Notes: generated from the sequence alone by a model not told the origin. A DNA stretch of 64,000 bases from Chelativorans salis (GCF_025336525.1 NZ_JAOCZP010000003.1:62001-126000), one strand, 5' to 3'; positions 18,712 to 26,280 are shown, numbered from the stretch's first letter. Translations and numbers: made by a program.

Positions 18712-19434
18712 ATGTGGCATGGGAAACTTGACGCCAGTGCGGAACAGGGGAAAGCAACAAGTGTGCACCTCAAAGAAGACGACGTGATCACGATCACCGT
18801 CACGGGGTCGGCAAAAAACGGGCCGGCCGCTCCGGAGGAAGGCCCTGACGGAGACCCTCAAAATAAAGACCCAAAAGCAATTCTGCCCGGAACGAATGTC
18901 GGTGCAGTTCTGATGCGGATTGGCAAGAACGGCGAGCTGAAGGAGATCGGCACCGGAGTGTCCCATCACCACTTTCAGGAGGAGGGCGAAATCACATTCC
19001 TGTACAACGATGTGCCGGGTGAGTATGGCAACAATTCGGGCACTTTCGACGTCACCGTCGAGAGAGTAACACCGGCGGTCGTGTGGAAAGGCACGCTCGA
19101 AGCGACGAATGAACCGGGCGTGCGAACTGGCCACACCGTCAGCAGGGGAGATGTGATCTCGATCACGGTTACAGGGACAGCAAACGCTGGAGGGCCGAAC
19201 AACCCGGACACCGGTCCTGACGGGGCACTTCACTGGGCCAAAGCACTTCTGCCCAGTGCTAATGTCGGTGCATGTCTGATGAAGATTGGTAACGGCGACA
19301 CTTGCACGGTCGTCGGGAGCGGACTGTCCCATTACACAGTGCAAGAGGACGGCGAAATTGCATTCCTCTACAATGATCAACCGGGTCAATATGGCGACAA
19401 TTCTGGCTCCTATGAGATAACGCTCACAGCATAA
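18712..19434 (+). CDS. tandem LecA/PA-IL-type lectin-domain protein
   Basis: 240 residues made of two homologous domains (about 1-117 and 122-240) that match the PA-I galactophilic lectin (LecA) fold family. Each has the pattern W-x-G-x-L, a GDVI-like strand, GPDG, L-P-x-x-N-V-G-A, MKIG-like and the calcium loop. Domain 1 reads YNDVPGEYGNNSG with Asp100, Val101, Asn107 and Asn108; domain 2 reads YNDQPGQYGDNSG with Asp222, Asp229 and Asn230. In LecA the same loop binds Ca2+ and galactose. LecA's Tyr36, His50, Pro51 and Gln53 are not conserved in domain 1, so sugar specificity may differ. No signal peptide, as in LecA. AAGGAG lies upstream of ATG 18712. It is a single-gene unit in the island. 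Confidence 0.8.
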   Translation: MWHGKLDASAEQGKATSVHLKEDDVITITVTGSAKNGPAAPEEGPDGDPQNKDPKAILPGTNVGAVLMRIGKNGELKEIGTGVSHHHFQEEGEITFLYNDVPGEYGNNSGTFDVTVERVTPAVVWKGTLEATNEPGVRTGHTVSRGDVISITVTGTANAGGPNNPDTGPDGALHWAKALLPSANVGACLMKIGNGDTCTVVGSGLSHYTVQEDGEIAFLYNDQPGQYGDNSGSYEITLTA

Positions 19435-19532
19435 CTGCTGGCCAACGCACCAACTTCGGTGCCCGCCTCACAGAACCCCCGTGGCTTGGGGTCTGCCCCC
19501 GACGGGGTCAGGGAAAGCCACACTCCCCTGTC

Positions 19533-19556
19533 GAGCCCGGGCCTCCCACCGGGCTC
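19533..19556. terminator. hairpin downstream of the lectin gene
   Basis: GAGCCCGG/CCGGGCTC arms (19533-19540 and 19549-19556) with an 8-nt loop, about 100 bp after the lectin stop. The following bases (GGCACCTTTCG) hold only a short T run, so termination is likely but not certain. Confidence 0.45.
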
Positions 19557-19640
19557 GGCACCTTTCGCCGATTGGCCGGCTCTGTGACAATCTCGGCTCG
19601 CTATACGAGCGAAGGGGGGCGGGAACGGGCAAAAAAATGA

Positions 19641-19668
19641 GCCCCGCCAGCCGTGAGGCCAGCGGGGC
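19641..19668 (-). terminator. rho-independent terminator of the lysis cassette
   Basis: GCCCCGC/GCGGGGC arms (19641-19647 and 19662-19668) with an imperfect inner stem. On the minus strand the hairpin is followed by TCATTTTTTT. It lies 37 bp past the last gene of the leftward cassette. Confidence 0.75.
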
Positions 19669-19704
19669 ATGTTAATTTTCTCGACCAGATTGGAGGCGCG
19701 ATCT

Positions 19705-20088
19705 CTACGGCGGCGGCCGGCCGGTCAGCCAGGTATACGCCGCCATGAAGCCGGCAGCGGCGCCGATGACCCATCCGCCGATCTTCCAAAGCCAGACGCC
19801 CAGCGTTCCGGCGCCCACGGCCTGTTGGCGCATCTGCTTGATATCGTCGGTCACGGTCTGGACGCTTTCGACCTTGCCCTTGACGCTCATCATGTCGCTT
19901 TCCAGATGAGTCGTGCGCATCACCACCTCGTCGAGGCGTCGGTGCACGTTGGCGCGGCTCTGGTCGGCCTTGCGGATGCTCTCCGCGTTGCGTTTCTCGT
20001 TGCCCTCGATCTGTCGCTGAAGCCCCTGCACAGCGTTGGTGAGTTCGCCGACGGCCTTGTAGATTTCATTCAGGCTGGTTTGTGCCAA
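19705..20088 (-). CDS. DUF1515-like coiled-coil membrane protein
   Basis: 127 residues from a TTG at 20088 (AGGAG eight bases upstream; 12 bases after the stop of the preceding gene). Residues about 5-90 form a heptad-patterned coiled coil (VGELTNAVQGLQRQIEGNEKR, ... RRLDEVVMRTTHLESDM), and a C-terminal membrane helix (about 93-119) ends near TWLTGRPPP. This layout resembles DUF1515 proteins found in rhizobial prophages. It is the last gene of the leftward lysis cassette. Role not known; C-terminal tail anchoring in the inner membrane is predicted. Confidence 0.65.
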   Translation of the reverse strand: MAQTSLNEIYKAVGELTNAVQGLQRQIEGNEKRNAESIRKADQSRANVHRRLDEVVMRTTHLESDMMSVKGKVESVQTVTDDIKQMRQQAVGAGTLGVWLWKIGGWVIGAAAGFMAAYTWLTGRPPP

Positions 20089-20099
20089 GTTCCCCGCTC

Positions 20100-20375
20100 C
20101 TATCGCTGCGCCAGTTCCGCGCGCCGCTCCGCGCTTGCCTTCGTGTGACGCTCGCATTCGAGCGACGTATAGACCCCGGTGACGCAACCGCCGGCGACAG
20201 TGTCGTCTATGCGATCCTGGTCGGCGACGCCCAAGCCCTTCGCCCCCGGCAGGCTGTTACCGATCGCCAGACGCAGCCCCGGTGCACTTGCCGGCTCGGA
20301 AGTCCCACACGCCGCCAGCGTCGACACAATCACGGCGAGACAGGCGAGCCTCACTCCCTTTGAGACCAGCTTCAT
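20100..20375 (-). CDS. o-spanin-like (Rz1-type) lipoprotein
   Basis: 91-residue protein starting at ATG 20375 (AAAGG seven bases upstream) with a lipoprotein signal ending in lipobox LAAC (Cys23). The mature part is short, with two further cysteines (GGCVTGVYTSLEC). Its first 119 bases overlap the end of the i-spanin-like gene in another frame, the classic Rz/Rz1 arrangement in which an outer-membrane lipoprotein pairs with an inner-membrane coiled-coil protein to fuse the membranes at lysis. Assignment rests on architecture and position next to a muramidase, not on sequence identity. Confidence 0.6.
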   Translation of the reverse strand: MKLVSKGVRLACLAVIVSTLAACGTSEPASAPGLRLAIGNSLPGAKGLGVADQDRIDDTVAGGCVTGVYTSLECERHTKASAERRAELAQR

Positions 20376-20529
20376 TGTTCTGCCTTTCGATTTCGGTGCG
20401 CACCTCGTCGGCGCCCTGGTGTTTGACGAACTCATAGACGCCCCAGATCGCGCCGGCCGCGAGCACGGCCGCGCCGATCCAGGCGAAGATCCGGCTGATG
20501 CCAAGCGCACTGGCTATGACGGAAAACAT
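20257..20529 (-). CDS. i-spanin-like (Rz-type) inner-membrane protein
   Basis: 90 residues: one N-terminal membrane helix (about 10-35, IFAWIGAAVLAAGAIWGVYEF), then a polar helical segment (ADEVRTEIERQNNEAGLKG) and a Cys-containing end (RDCVDAGGVWDFRAGKC). The N-in membrane anchor with periplasmic coil fits an i-spanin, though it is shorter than lambda Rz (153 residues). The 3' third overlaps the o-spanin-like gene in another frame. It follows the 44-residue membrane protein by 11 bp in the lysis cassette. Confidence 0.6.
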   Translation of the reverse strand: MFSVIASALGISRIFAWIGAAVLAAGAIWGVYEFVKHQGADEVRTEIERQNNEAGLKGSEARLSRRDCVDAGGVWDFRAGKCTGAASGDR

Positions 20530-20540
20530 CACCAGCACCC

Positions 20541-20675
20541 TCAGATCAGCCGCGCGATGGCGCCAAGGCCGAGCAACGTCACCGGCCAGCAATGGAGCGC
20601 CAGGCGCCAGGCGGGGCCGAGCGCGATGCGCCAGATGAGCGCCTGCCAGAAGGCGGTGTCATTGCCGCCAGCCAT
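20541..20675 (-). CDS. tiny membrane protein of lysis cassette
   Basis: 44 residues (MAGGNDTAFWQALIW...), mostly one amphipathic or membrane helix with basic residues spaced through it (RIALGPAWRLALHCWPVTLLGLG). ATG 20675 shares its A with the TGA of the preceding frame (TGATG), indicating translational coupling. The position between muramidase and spanin-like genes makes a holin or holin-accessory role plausible, but the single-helix length gives no proof. Confidence 0.55.
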   Translation of the reverse strand: MAGGNDTAFWQALIWRIALGPAWRLALHCWPVTLLGLGAIARLI

Positions 20676-20818
20676 CAGACAATCCCTGCGACCAGGTTAA
20701 AGGCCAGGTCGATCAGCGCCGCTGCATCGGCGATTGTCAGGCCTCCAACCCAGGCCCCGCCACCTGCCACGAAAACAAGCGCGATGGCCCAGACGGACTT
20801 GCGTTTCCAGATCGGGCG
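20675..20818 (-). CDS. small membrane protein frame without normal start
   Basis: 47-codon frame directly behind the muramidase stop, in the same frame as the muramidase (its TGA at 20821-20819 precedes the first codon). It encodes RPIWKRKSVW followed by a membrane helix (AIALVFVAGGGAWVGG) and ends NLVAGIV, with its TGA overlapping the next ATG. There is no ATG, GTG or TTG at the beginning; the bases ATGACGCCC at the junction suggest that a start of the type ATG-ACN-CGC lost two bases. It is either a recent frameshift or uses a non-standard start. Holin-like topology is possible. Confidence 0.4.
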   Translation of the reverse strand, partial: RPIWKRKSVWAIALVFVAGGGAWVGGLTIADAAALIDLAFNLVAGIV

Positions 20819-21904
20819 TCATACGCGCACATCCCCCTCCTCCGTTTGCCGGCTCCTCCACCAGCCATAGAGGCCGTAGACGGCCAGCCCCGCGCCGATC
20901 AGGCCCGAGACCGCCAAAAGCCCGTTGGCGACCGTCTGCGCCGTCTCGATCTCGATCCCGAAGAGCGAGTAGCCAAGCTCTGCGATCTGGTCCCGGATCG
21001 ACATGACGATGGCGACGGGCCCGAGACCCTTGGCCGCGTCGCGCACTTCCGGCACCTCCGTCACCCGCGGCTCACCAGGTCGCTCGTCGGGCGCCTTCCT
21101 GAAAGCCTGCAGCGCGCGCATCGTCTCCGGGCCCGCTACGCCGTCGACGGCAAGTCCGCCGGCGCGCTGGAAGGCCATCACGGCGTCCTTGGTGGCCGGT
21201 CCATAATCTCCGTCGACCTCCACCGCATGGCCCGCACGGCGGAGCAGCACCTGCAGCTCCAGCACACGCGCACCTTTGGAACCCATGCGCAGCATTCCCG
21301 TGGCCGCCGAGACGGGCTTTGCTCCGGACAGCCGCTCGTAGGCCCGCGCCATCTTCGTGTGATAGCCGTGCTTGGCGAAGCCCGGCCCGTTGTAGCCGCG
21401 GGCGAAGGCGGAGAAGTCCTTGCGCTGCAATTCGTCGACGAGGCCGGCCTTTTCCACATAGCGCGCCATCAATTCGATCTGCCCGGCGGCATCCTTGCGC
21501 GCCAGGCCCACGAGGCCCTTGACCGTCTTGAAGCCGAGCCACTGCCAGTGCGCCCCCATCACCTGGCCGAGGCCCCATGAGGTCGATTCCAGCGCGGCCT
21601 CGGCGTCGATCTCCATGGCGCGCGCGAGCAGCCGCCAGCGCGCCGCCTGCCCGGCCGGGTTCTTCACGGCGCCCGCATTGGGATGCGCCAGCCCCTCGCG
21701 CCGCGCCCGGTCGCGCTTCTCGCCCGTCAGGCGCCGGTCAAAATAGTGCCCCTCGAACCGGATCAGCGGCTCGTGCTTGCCGCCCACGACAGCGAAGACG
21801 CGGCCGGCGCTTTCCACCTCGGCCACGGCCAGCCATGCGGCAGGCTCCGTCTTTGTGCGCGCGGCAATGCGCTCGACCGCGCGAACGGTCGCTTCGTCGA
21901 ACAT
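20819..21904 (-). CDS. N-acetylmuramidase (DUF3380-type) phage endolysin with PG-binding domain
   Basis: 361 residues. The N-terminal domain (about 1-180) matches the DUF3380/muramidase family: a VAEVESAGR segment with the candidate catalytic Glu, RFEGHYFDRRL, the ESTSWGLGQVMG block and ARGYNGPGF. A peptidoglycan-binding-1 domain follows (about 205-268; KGARVLELQVLLRRAG, DGDYGPATKDAVMAFQ). A C-terminal membrane helix (about 325-345) precedes WWRSRQ. No signal peptide, so release should depend on a holin-like pore or on the C-terminal anchor. AAAGGA precedes ATG 21904. First gene of the leftward lysis cassette. Confidence 0.85.
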   Translation of the reverse strand: MFDEATVRAVERIAARTKTEPAAWLAVAEVESAGRVFAVVGGKHEPLIRFEGHYFDRRLTGEKRDRARREGLAHPNAGAVKNPAGQAARWRLLARAMEIDAEAALESTSWGLGQVMGAHWQWLGFKTVKGLVGLARKDAAGQIELMARYVEKAGLVDELQRKDFSAFARGYNGPGFAKHGYHTKMARAYERLSGAKPVSAATGMLRMGSKGARVLELQVLLRRAGHAVEVDGDYGPATKDAVMAFQRAGGLAVDGVAGPETMRALQAFRKAPDERPGEPRVTEVPEVRDAAKGLGPVAIVMSIRDQIAELGYSLFGIEIETAQTVANGLLAVSGLIGAGLAVYGLYGWWRSRQTEEGDVRV

Positions 21905-22003
21905 GGTTGTTCCTTTCGGTTTTTCGGATTGGGTCAGGGAGTAAGCAGGAACTACCGGCACCGACGCGCGTTTGAGTGCACCAGATCAATCAGGAGCAAT
22001 CAG

Positions 22004-22081
22004 ATGTTGCGCGGCCTACTTCTTTGGCTTCTCGGTGTACCGCTAGTCGTAATAGTTCTGCTCTATATTTTTGTACTCTAA
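22004..22081 (+). CDS. 25-residue hydrophobic micro-protein
   Basis: ATG 22004 with AGGAG eight bases upstream opens a frame of 25 residues that is a single membrane helix (MLRGLLLWLLGVPLV... ending YIFVL). Such tiny hydrophobic proteins with an MLRGLLLWLLG-like start are frequent in rhizobial genomes, often near phage genes, and are usually missed by gene callers. It lies 99 bp from, and divergent to, the muramidase gene. Function unknown. Confidence 0.5.
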   Translation: MLRGLLLWLLGVPLVVIVLLYIFVL

Positions 22082-22345
22082 GGAATGCAGATTCTGACGC
22101 GCCCACCAGGTGGCCCCGACTAGGGAGCGGAACGCTGCAACCTTTGTTCCCCACAGCAACTGGCCTGCCGCTCTTTCGTGAGACGCAGGTTTAATCACAT
22201 CAAGCGCCGCCCGTGCTACGATGCGATCGGTGGCGGGCGGTGACCCGACTGTGGTCAATGACCACGCCCAAACCCGCTGTCCGTCACTGCCTTTGTGATT
22301 TGCAGGGAGATGCTTGCTCGTCTCATCGCACAGACGAATTCACGA

Positions 22346-22464
22346 AGGATCGCCGCGCCCTTGGGCACGGTGCGATCCATGGTCTTTCCTTTCGACGTTG
22401 GTTATGGTGCCTATCGGTGGCGGGCGGTGGGCATCTCAGGCAACATCATTCGGCGCACTGGCTG
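22346..22464 (+). repeat. imperfect direct repeat, copy A, with 41-codon frame
   Basis: About 119 bp that recurs in diverged form at 22591-22701. Conserved blocks are GGATCGCCGCGCCCT, the CCATGGTC start region and a near-identical 20-mer-plus stretch around 22438-22464 (TCAGGCAACATCATTCGGCG). Each copy holds a frame starting ATGGTC; here 22379-22504, encoding MVFPFDVGYGAYRWRAVG and then SGNIIRRTG. The same frame beginning and end are kept in copy B, which suggests a duplicated small gene, although indels blur the middle. Confidence 0.5.
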
Positions 22465-22491
22465 CCACCGCCATGATCGGAAGGTCGAAAC

Positions 22492-22575
22492 GTGGGCGAA
22501 TTGACAACCTCGGCTGCGGCATTTGCTGGCTATGTCGCTATCTTCATTCTTATCTACTGGGCTTGGCCACGGTAG
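22492..22575 (+). CDS. 27-residue membrane micro-protein
   Basis: GTG 22492 with GGAAGG eight bases upstream. It encodes a short polar start (GELTTSAAAFAG) and one membrane helix (YVAIFILIYWAWP) ending in Arg. It overlaps the end of the 41-codon frame of repeat copy A in another frame. Too short for family assignment; reported because of the good ribosome site and the clear helix. Confidence 0.4.
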   Translation: MGELTTSAAAFAGYVAIFILIYWAWPR

Positions 22576-22590
22576 CTAGGTCTGACGCGC

Positions 22591-22701
22591 AGGATCGCCG
22601 CGCCCTGTGCGGTCCATGGTCATCCCCTTCAAGTTTGGCTATAAGTGCGAGCGGTGTCGGCCGATGGGAACTTCAGGCAACATCATTCGGCGCGCTGGCT
22701 G
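22591..22701 (+). repeat. imperfect direct repeat, copy B, with 28-codon frame
   Basis: Second copy of the 22346-22464 sequence. Its frame (ATG 22616 to TGA 22702) encodes MVIPFKFGYKCERCRPMG then SGNIIRRAG, sharing start, GY and SGNIIRR with copy A and ending early. The copy contains two Cys spaced CERC not present in A. It lies just upstream of the sulfotransferase-like gene. Confidence 0.5.
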
Positions 22702-22753
22702 AAGGTGCGAAGTATTTTCCACTTCGTGAGGGGCAATCGCGGGGAGGCGCAGG

Positions 22754-23836
22754 GTGCGAAAGCTTTATCTTCACATTGGACACGGAAAGACCGGTTCCAG
22801 TTATATCCAGTCAAGCTTGGCGGGAAGCATCACAGCGATCGAGCAGACGGGAATAAGCTATCCAGTCCAAGACCACATGTTGGCGGCTAAAGAAGGCCGC
22901 GTCTCGTCTGGTAACGGCGTACTCTTTCTCGATAGCTTGAATAATGGCGCGAAACTCGACTGCCGCCAGCCAAGCGTACTCTATAGCGCTGAGAGATTGT
23001 TTCAGGAATTCACGAAGCCTGACATACAAGAGAAGTTCAGGGCATTCCTTCAGAGGGGAGAATTTGATTGCGCTGAAGTCCTTCTCTTTGTCCGCGACCC
23101 CGTTTCCAATGCATGCTCCAGCTATCAGCAGTGGGTCAAGCGAGGCGGATACACTGCCGACATCGTCCGTGGATTGCGGTCGTTCAACCGCCCCCAACAA
23201 GTGAATGAGGTTCTGGACTTCTTCGAGACGGTTCCTGAAGTTTCGGTCACCGTCAAAAACTACTCTGCATGCGCCGGCAACCTCCTTCAGGTCGTGGAGC
23301 ACTGGTTGGATCTGACACCGGGCGTGCTCGCGACGCCCCCCATAAAGAACGTTAACCGGCCCCTTTCCATCGGTGAGGCCGAGCTGCAGCGTCACCTCAA
23401 TCGCCACTTTCGAGGTCCCGGATATCTCCTCGCTGAGCAATTTGCGCTCCGGCTCCCCGAAATAGACGCAGAGCAAATCCGGCCTTCTCTTAAGGTGCAG
23501 CACTCGCTTTGGGAGCGGCTTAGTCCGGAAATCGAAAGGGTGAATGCCCGCATTCCCGCGTCCGCTCGATATGACCGCGAGAGGGATATTCGAGACGGCT
23601 CGGCCAAGATCAATGGACCATATACCTTCACGGCGGCTCATCTATCGATTGTAGCAGAGAGCATCGCCCAAGAGGCCAGGCGGGGAGATCGCTTGCAAAG
23701 CAGGTTGGACGAGGTGTTGCCGCTATTGGAATCCGCACGCAGTGAAGCGGCCCTCTTAAGAGAGGCAAACGAGGCAAACGAGCGGCCTCGGTGGTTCAAC
23801 CCCATACGACGCCTGTTAGGGTTTACGCTACTCTGA
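22754..23836 (+). CDS. sulfotransferase-like P-loop protein
   Basis: 360-residue protein. The N-terminus KLYLHIGHGKTGSSYIQ (3-19) is a 5'-phosphosulfate-binding loop of the sulfotransferase type, and LLFVRDPVSNACSSY (near 110-124) fits the 3'-phosphate-binding RxPxx-S motif of PAPS-dependent sulfotransferases. The C-terminal 60 residues are charged and helical. Start is GTG with GGGAGG eight bases upstream. Bacterial proteins of this type often modify surface glycans; here the acceptor is unknown. It sits in the island between micro-ORF repeats and tail-type genes, so it may be cargo that alters the host surface. Confidence 0.7.
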   Translation: MRKLYLHIGHGKTGSSYIQSSLAGSITAIEQTGISYPVQDHMLAAKEGRVSSGNGVLFLDSLNNGAKLDCRQPSVLYSAERLFQEFTKPDIQEKFRAFLQRGEFDCAEVLLFVRDPVSNACSSYQQWVKRGGYTADIVRGLRSFNRPQQVNEVLDFFETVPEVSVTVKNYSACAGNLLQVVEHWLDLTPGVLATPPIKNVNRPLSIGEAELQRHLNRHFRGPGYLLAEQFALRLPEIDAEQIRPSLKVQHSLWERLSPEIERVNARIPASARYDRERDIRDGSAKINGPYTFTAAHLSIVAESIAQEARRGDRLQSRLDEVLPLLESARSEAALLREANEANERPRWFNPIRRLLGFTLL

Positions 23837-23901
23837 TTTATTGGGCGGTCCCGATATAGATAGCCATTCCCCGGCAACCATGCCGCCCACCTCCCAGAGG
23901 T

Positions 23902-24690
23902 CTAGAGCGCAATTAATGGCTTCACTCTCGCGAACGTATCAGTCCTTATGCAGCGCAGGATTGGGCGCCCCGACGCATTGTTCTTCACGAACTGGCCTGG
24001 GTTGGCGGCATCGATCTCCAACAGATCGCCAAAGACGAGCGCGGGCGCACCGTTAACGATGATATCGTTGATGCCGTAATAGCCAGCATGCTTGATGCGG
24101 CCCATCTCATCAGGATACAGATCGTTGCCGAAGGCGCAGCCCGCCGCGAGAGTGTCTGCATCGGCGCTGGTCATAAGGCGCACCTTGTTCACCGATCCGT
24201 CATAGGCGCACCAAGACCATATCGGGATGGCATCCGCCGTGGAATTCATCAGCCGACGCTCGCAATCCATGAAGATCGGCCGGTGGCGCCCGATGATGTC
24301 ATATTCGGATGCGACGCCGGCTGCCCCGAGAGCGGAATTGATCAGCCCGAGGATGGTCGAGTTCGAGTCTGCAGTATAGTCGCCGTCAAAATCGACATTG
24401 ATCGGTGCGCCGCCATCAATCGACATCGCTAATGTCCAGGTTTCGAGCGTACGGTTGCCGAGCCGCTTGCCGAGAGCCGTGATCTGAAAGCCGCCCCCCG
24501 TGCCAACTGTCATCTCGGCGATGTTCTCATGGCTCCAGACATACCCTGGCAGTCCACCGCCTCCGGTTTGTGTATGCACCTCTCCGAAGAGCGCGTCGAG
24601 AAGAGCCGGGGTCGAATCGCTGGCGTCTACTGATGAGCTTGGGCCTGTCGTGGAACTTTCGATCCTTAACGCCCGCTGCGGTCCGGACAC
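23902..24690 (-). CDS. phage tail-type protein of unknown function
   Basis: 262 residues from a GTG at 24690. The frame is open and protein-like further upstream (WQFQIRGYACAPLVSKVSGP reads through to about 24757) but contains no start codon before the stop at the upstream end, so the true N-terminus may have been lost by a frameshift at the junction with the tail-fibre-like gene. The protein is beta-rich and Gly/Asp/Asn-rich (VDFDGDYTADSN, MDCERRLMN), like phage structural proteins. It follows the broken tail-fibre-like gene on the same strand. No enzymatic motif seen. Confidence 0.5.
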   Translation of the reverse strand: MSGPQRALRIESSTTGPSSSVDASDSTPALLDALFGEVHTQTGGGGLPGYVWSHENIAEMTVGTGGGFQITALGKRLGNRTLETWTLAMSIDGGAPINVDFDGDYTADSNSTILGLINSALGAAGVASEYDIIGRHRPIFMDCERRLMNSTADAIPIWSWCAYDGSVNKVRLMTSADADTLAAGCAFGNDLYPDEMGRIKHAGYYGINDIIVNGAPALVFGDLLEIDAANPGQFVKNNASGRPILRCIRTDTFARVKPLIAL

Positions 24691-24760
24691 TTTGGAGACG
24701 AGCGGCGCGCATGCATACCCTCTGATCTGGAACTGCCATGAGGGGTCGGCGGGCTGATTT

Positions 24761-26280
24761 TCAGGATCGCTCGAATAGCCACGGGTTGAACCTCAGGTCG
24801 AGGTCGCCGGTCGAACTGACGCCGTAGAGTGTCACAGAGCCCGGCTGCCCCGAACCGAGACCAGCGAACCAGAACGCATAGGTCTCGTCGTCATCGGTCC
24901 AGGTAAGCGCGAGCTCAGTGTTTTTGATCTCCAGAGAGAACGGCTTGTCGTTGTCGTTCGTGTCATGGAGACCGAAGCCGCGCTGGTATCCCTGAACATA
25001 GCATTGATCGAGGAAGACTTGCTGGCCAGAGCTCGTCCCATATCCGAATGGCCGGTCGAGCATCCACACGGCGCCCGGATCACCCGCGCCGCCGAGGCTA
25101 ACCTGATAGTCATAGGCGCCCTGGTTGCCAAGATGAATGGCGCGTACGCGCTCGAAATTCTGAACATTGTCCGGGTGCGATCCGCCGGCATCGTTGTGGA
25201 ACGTATAGCGGACGTTCTTGCCAATCGCAGTGAAGTCGCTGAACTTGTTGGTATACCACGCCCTGAGCGGCTCGTTGGTCGCCGTGTCGGCAGGTGCCTG
25301 TAGGTTCTGAATAACTGAGGGGACGGAATCGCGCCCAACAATATCCAAGAAATTAGGAATGATGTAGCTCACATCGCCCACCACTGCGGCGTCGTGAGTG
25401 TATGTGCCTGGCTCTATCTTGACCGCATGCGGCTCCGTGATCGTGCCGGAACCAAGGGTATTGTAGGCAGTTCGGAAATCGGTTGTATCGCCAGACCCGT
25501 CCTCAGCGAGAATGGTTTCCTGCGCATACAATATCGGTGTTAGCGCGGTGCCGACCGCCTCGTCGACTGAAACCTTGCGCGTCCGCTGCAATGCAGCTGC
25601 GAGCGCTTGCTCCGGCAGGGCGCTTGTGCTGCTCACGACCGTGGCAACAACCAGCCTGTGCGACAAGTAGGTGATCGTCTCTGTGCCAGCGGCATTCGCA
25701 CCGCTTGGGCGCACAAATGGCCTGATCTCGCTCTCTCCCCCCGTGAGCACAAAGCTGACATCGCGATAGAGATTGTTCCCGATGCGCTCTGATCGATCGA
25801 GCGAAAAGGTCGTCGTCGACGCAGAGCCGGAGGACAACGGGACGGCGACGCCACCACGGATCACCGTTACGAATGCCGTGATTGTGGGATTGAACGTTTC
25901 CGAGACCTCAAAGATCATCTGGCATGTCACTTTGACGCCGGCCAGTTTGGAGATATCTCCCGTCTTCTCCCTGATCTGAATGAAGGCCGAAGTCGATCCA
26001 TCGACGCCGTTCTGACCGGCGGCGAATGAAAGGCCGATTCTGCTGCCATCCGCATCGGTGATCGCCGTTGAGTCGAATGGAGCCACGCCAAGTGCATAGA
26101 AGTCTTGGAAGCCGTTGGCGAAGGCGCTAAGGCTTCCCTGGTGATGGCGGCGGTGTTGGTGACAGCCCACGCGGTGTTGGCATATTGGGTGCCCTCACGC
26201 ACCAGGACACGGGCGCGCAGTTCCGTCGCCGGGTTACAAGTTCTCGTCAATTTCGCCGCGGTGGAGACTAGAGAGTACAA
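24761..26280 (-). pseudogene. tail-fibre/tail-spike-like protein, 5'-truncated and frameshifted
   Basis: The main frame (about 26140 to 24761) encodes some 455 residues beginning near SLSAFANGFQDFYALGVAP, with a beta-rich body that includes a pectate-lyase-like run (EPHAVKIEPGTYTHDAA, IHLGNQGAYDY). The missing N-terminal part is in another frame from about 26275: RVLVREGTQYANTAWAVTNTAAIT, a module common in phage tail fibres. One missing base near 26145 joins the two frames. Upstream of 26280 the homology stops at a junction with a gene fragment on the other strand. It is thus both truncated and frameshifted, or a sequencing error adds to a truncation. Confidence 0.6.

Noticed and set aside
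26105-26280. Rightward start ATG 26105 as true N-terminus of the large helical protein
   Set aside because: This part is the reverse strand of the tail-fibre-like gene, whose protein pattern is clear; homology-like sequence begins only after about 26280.
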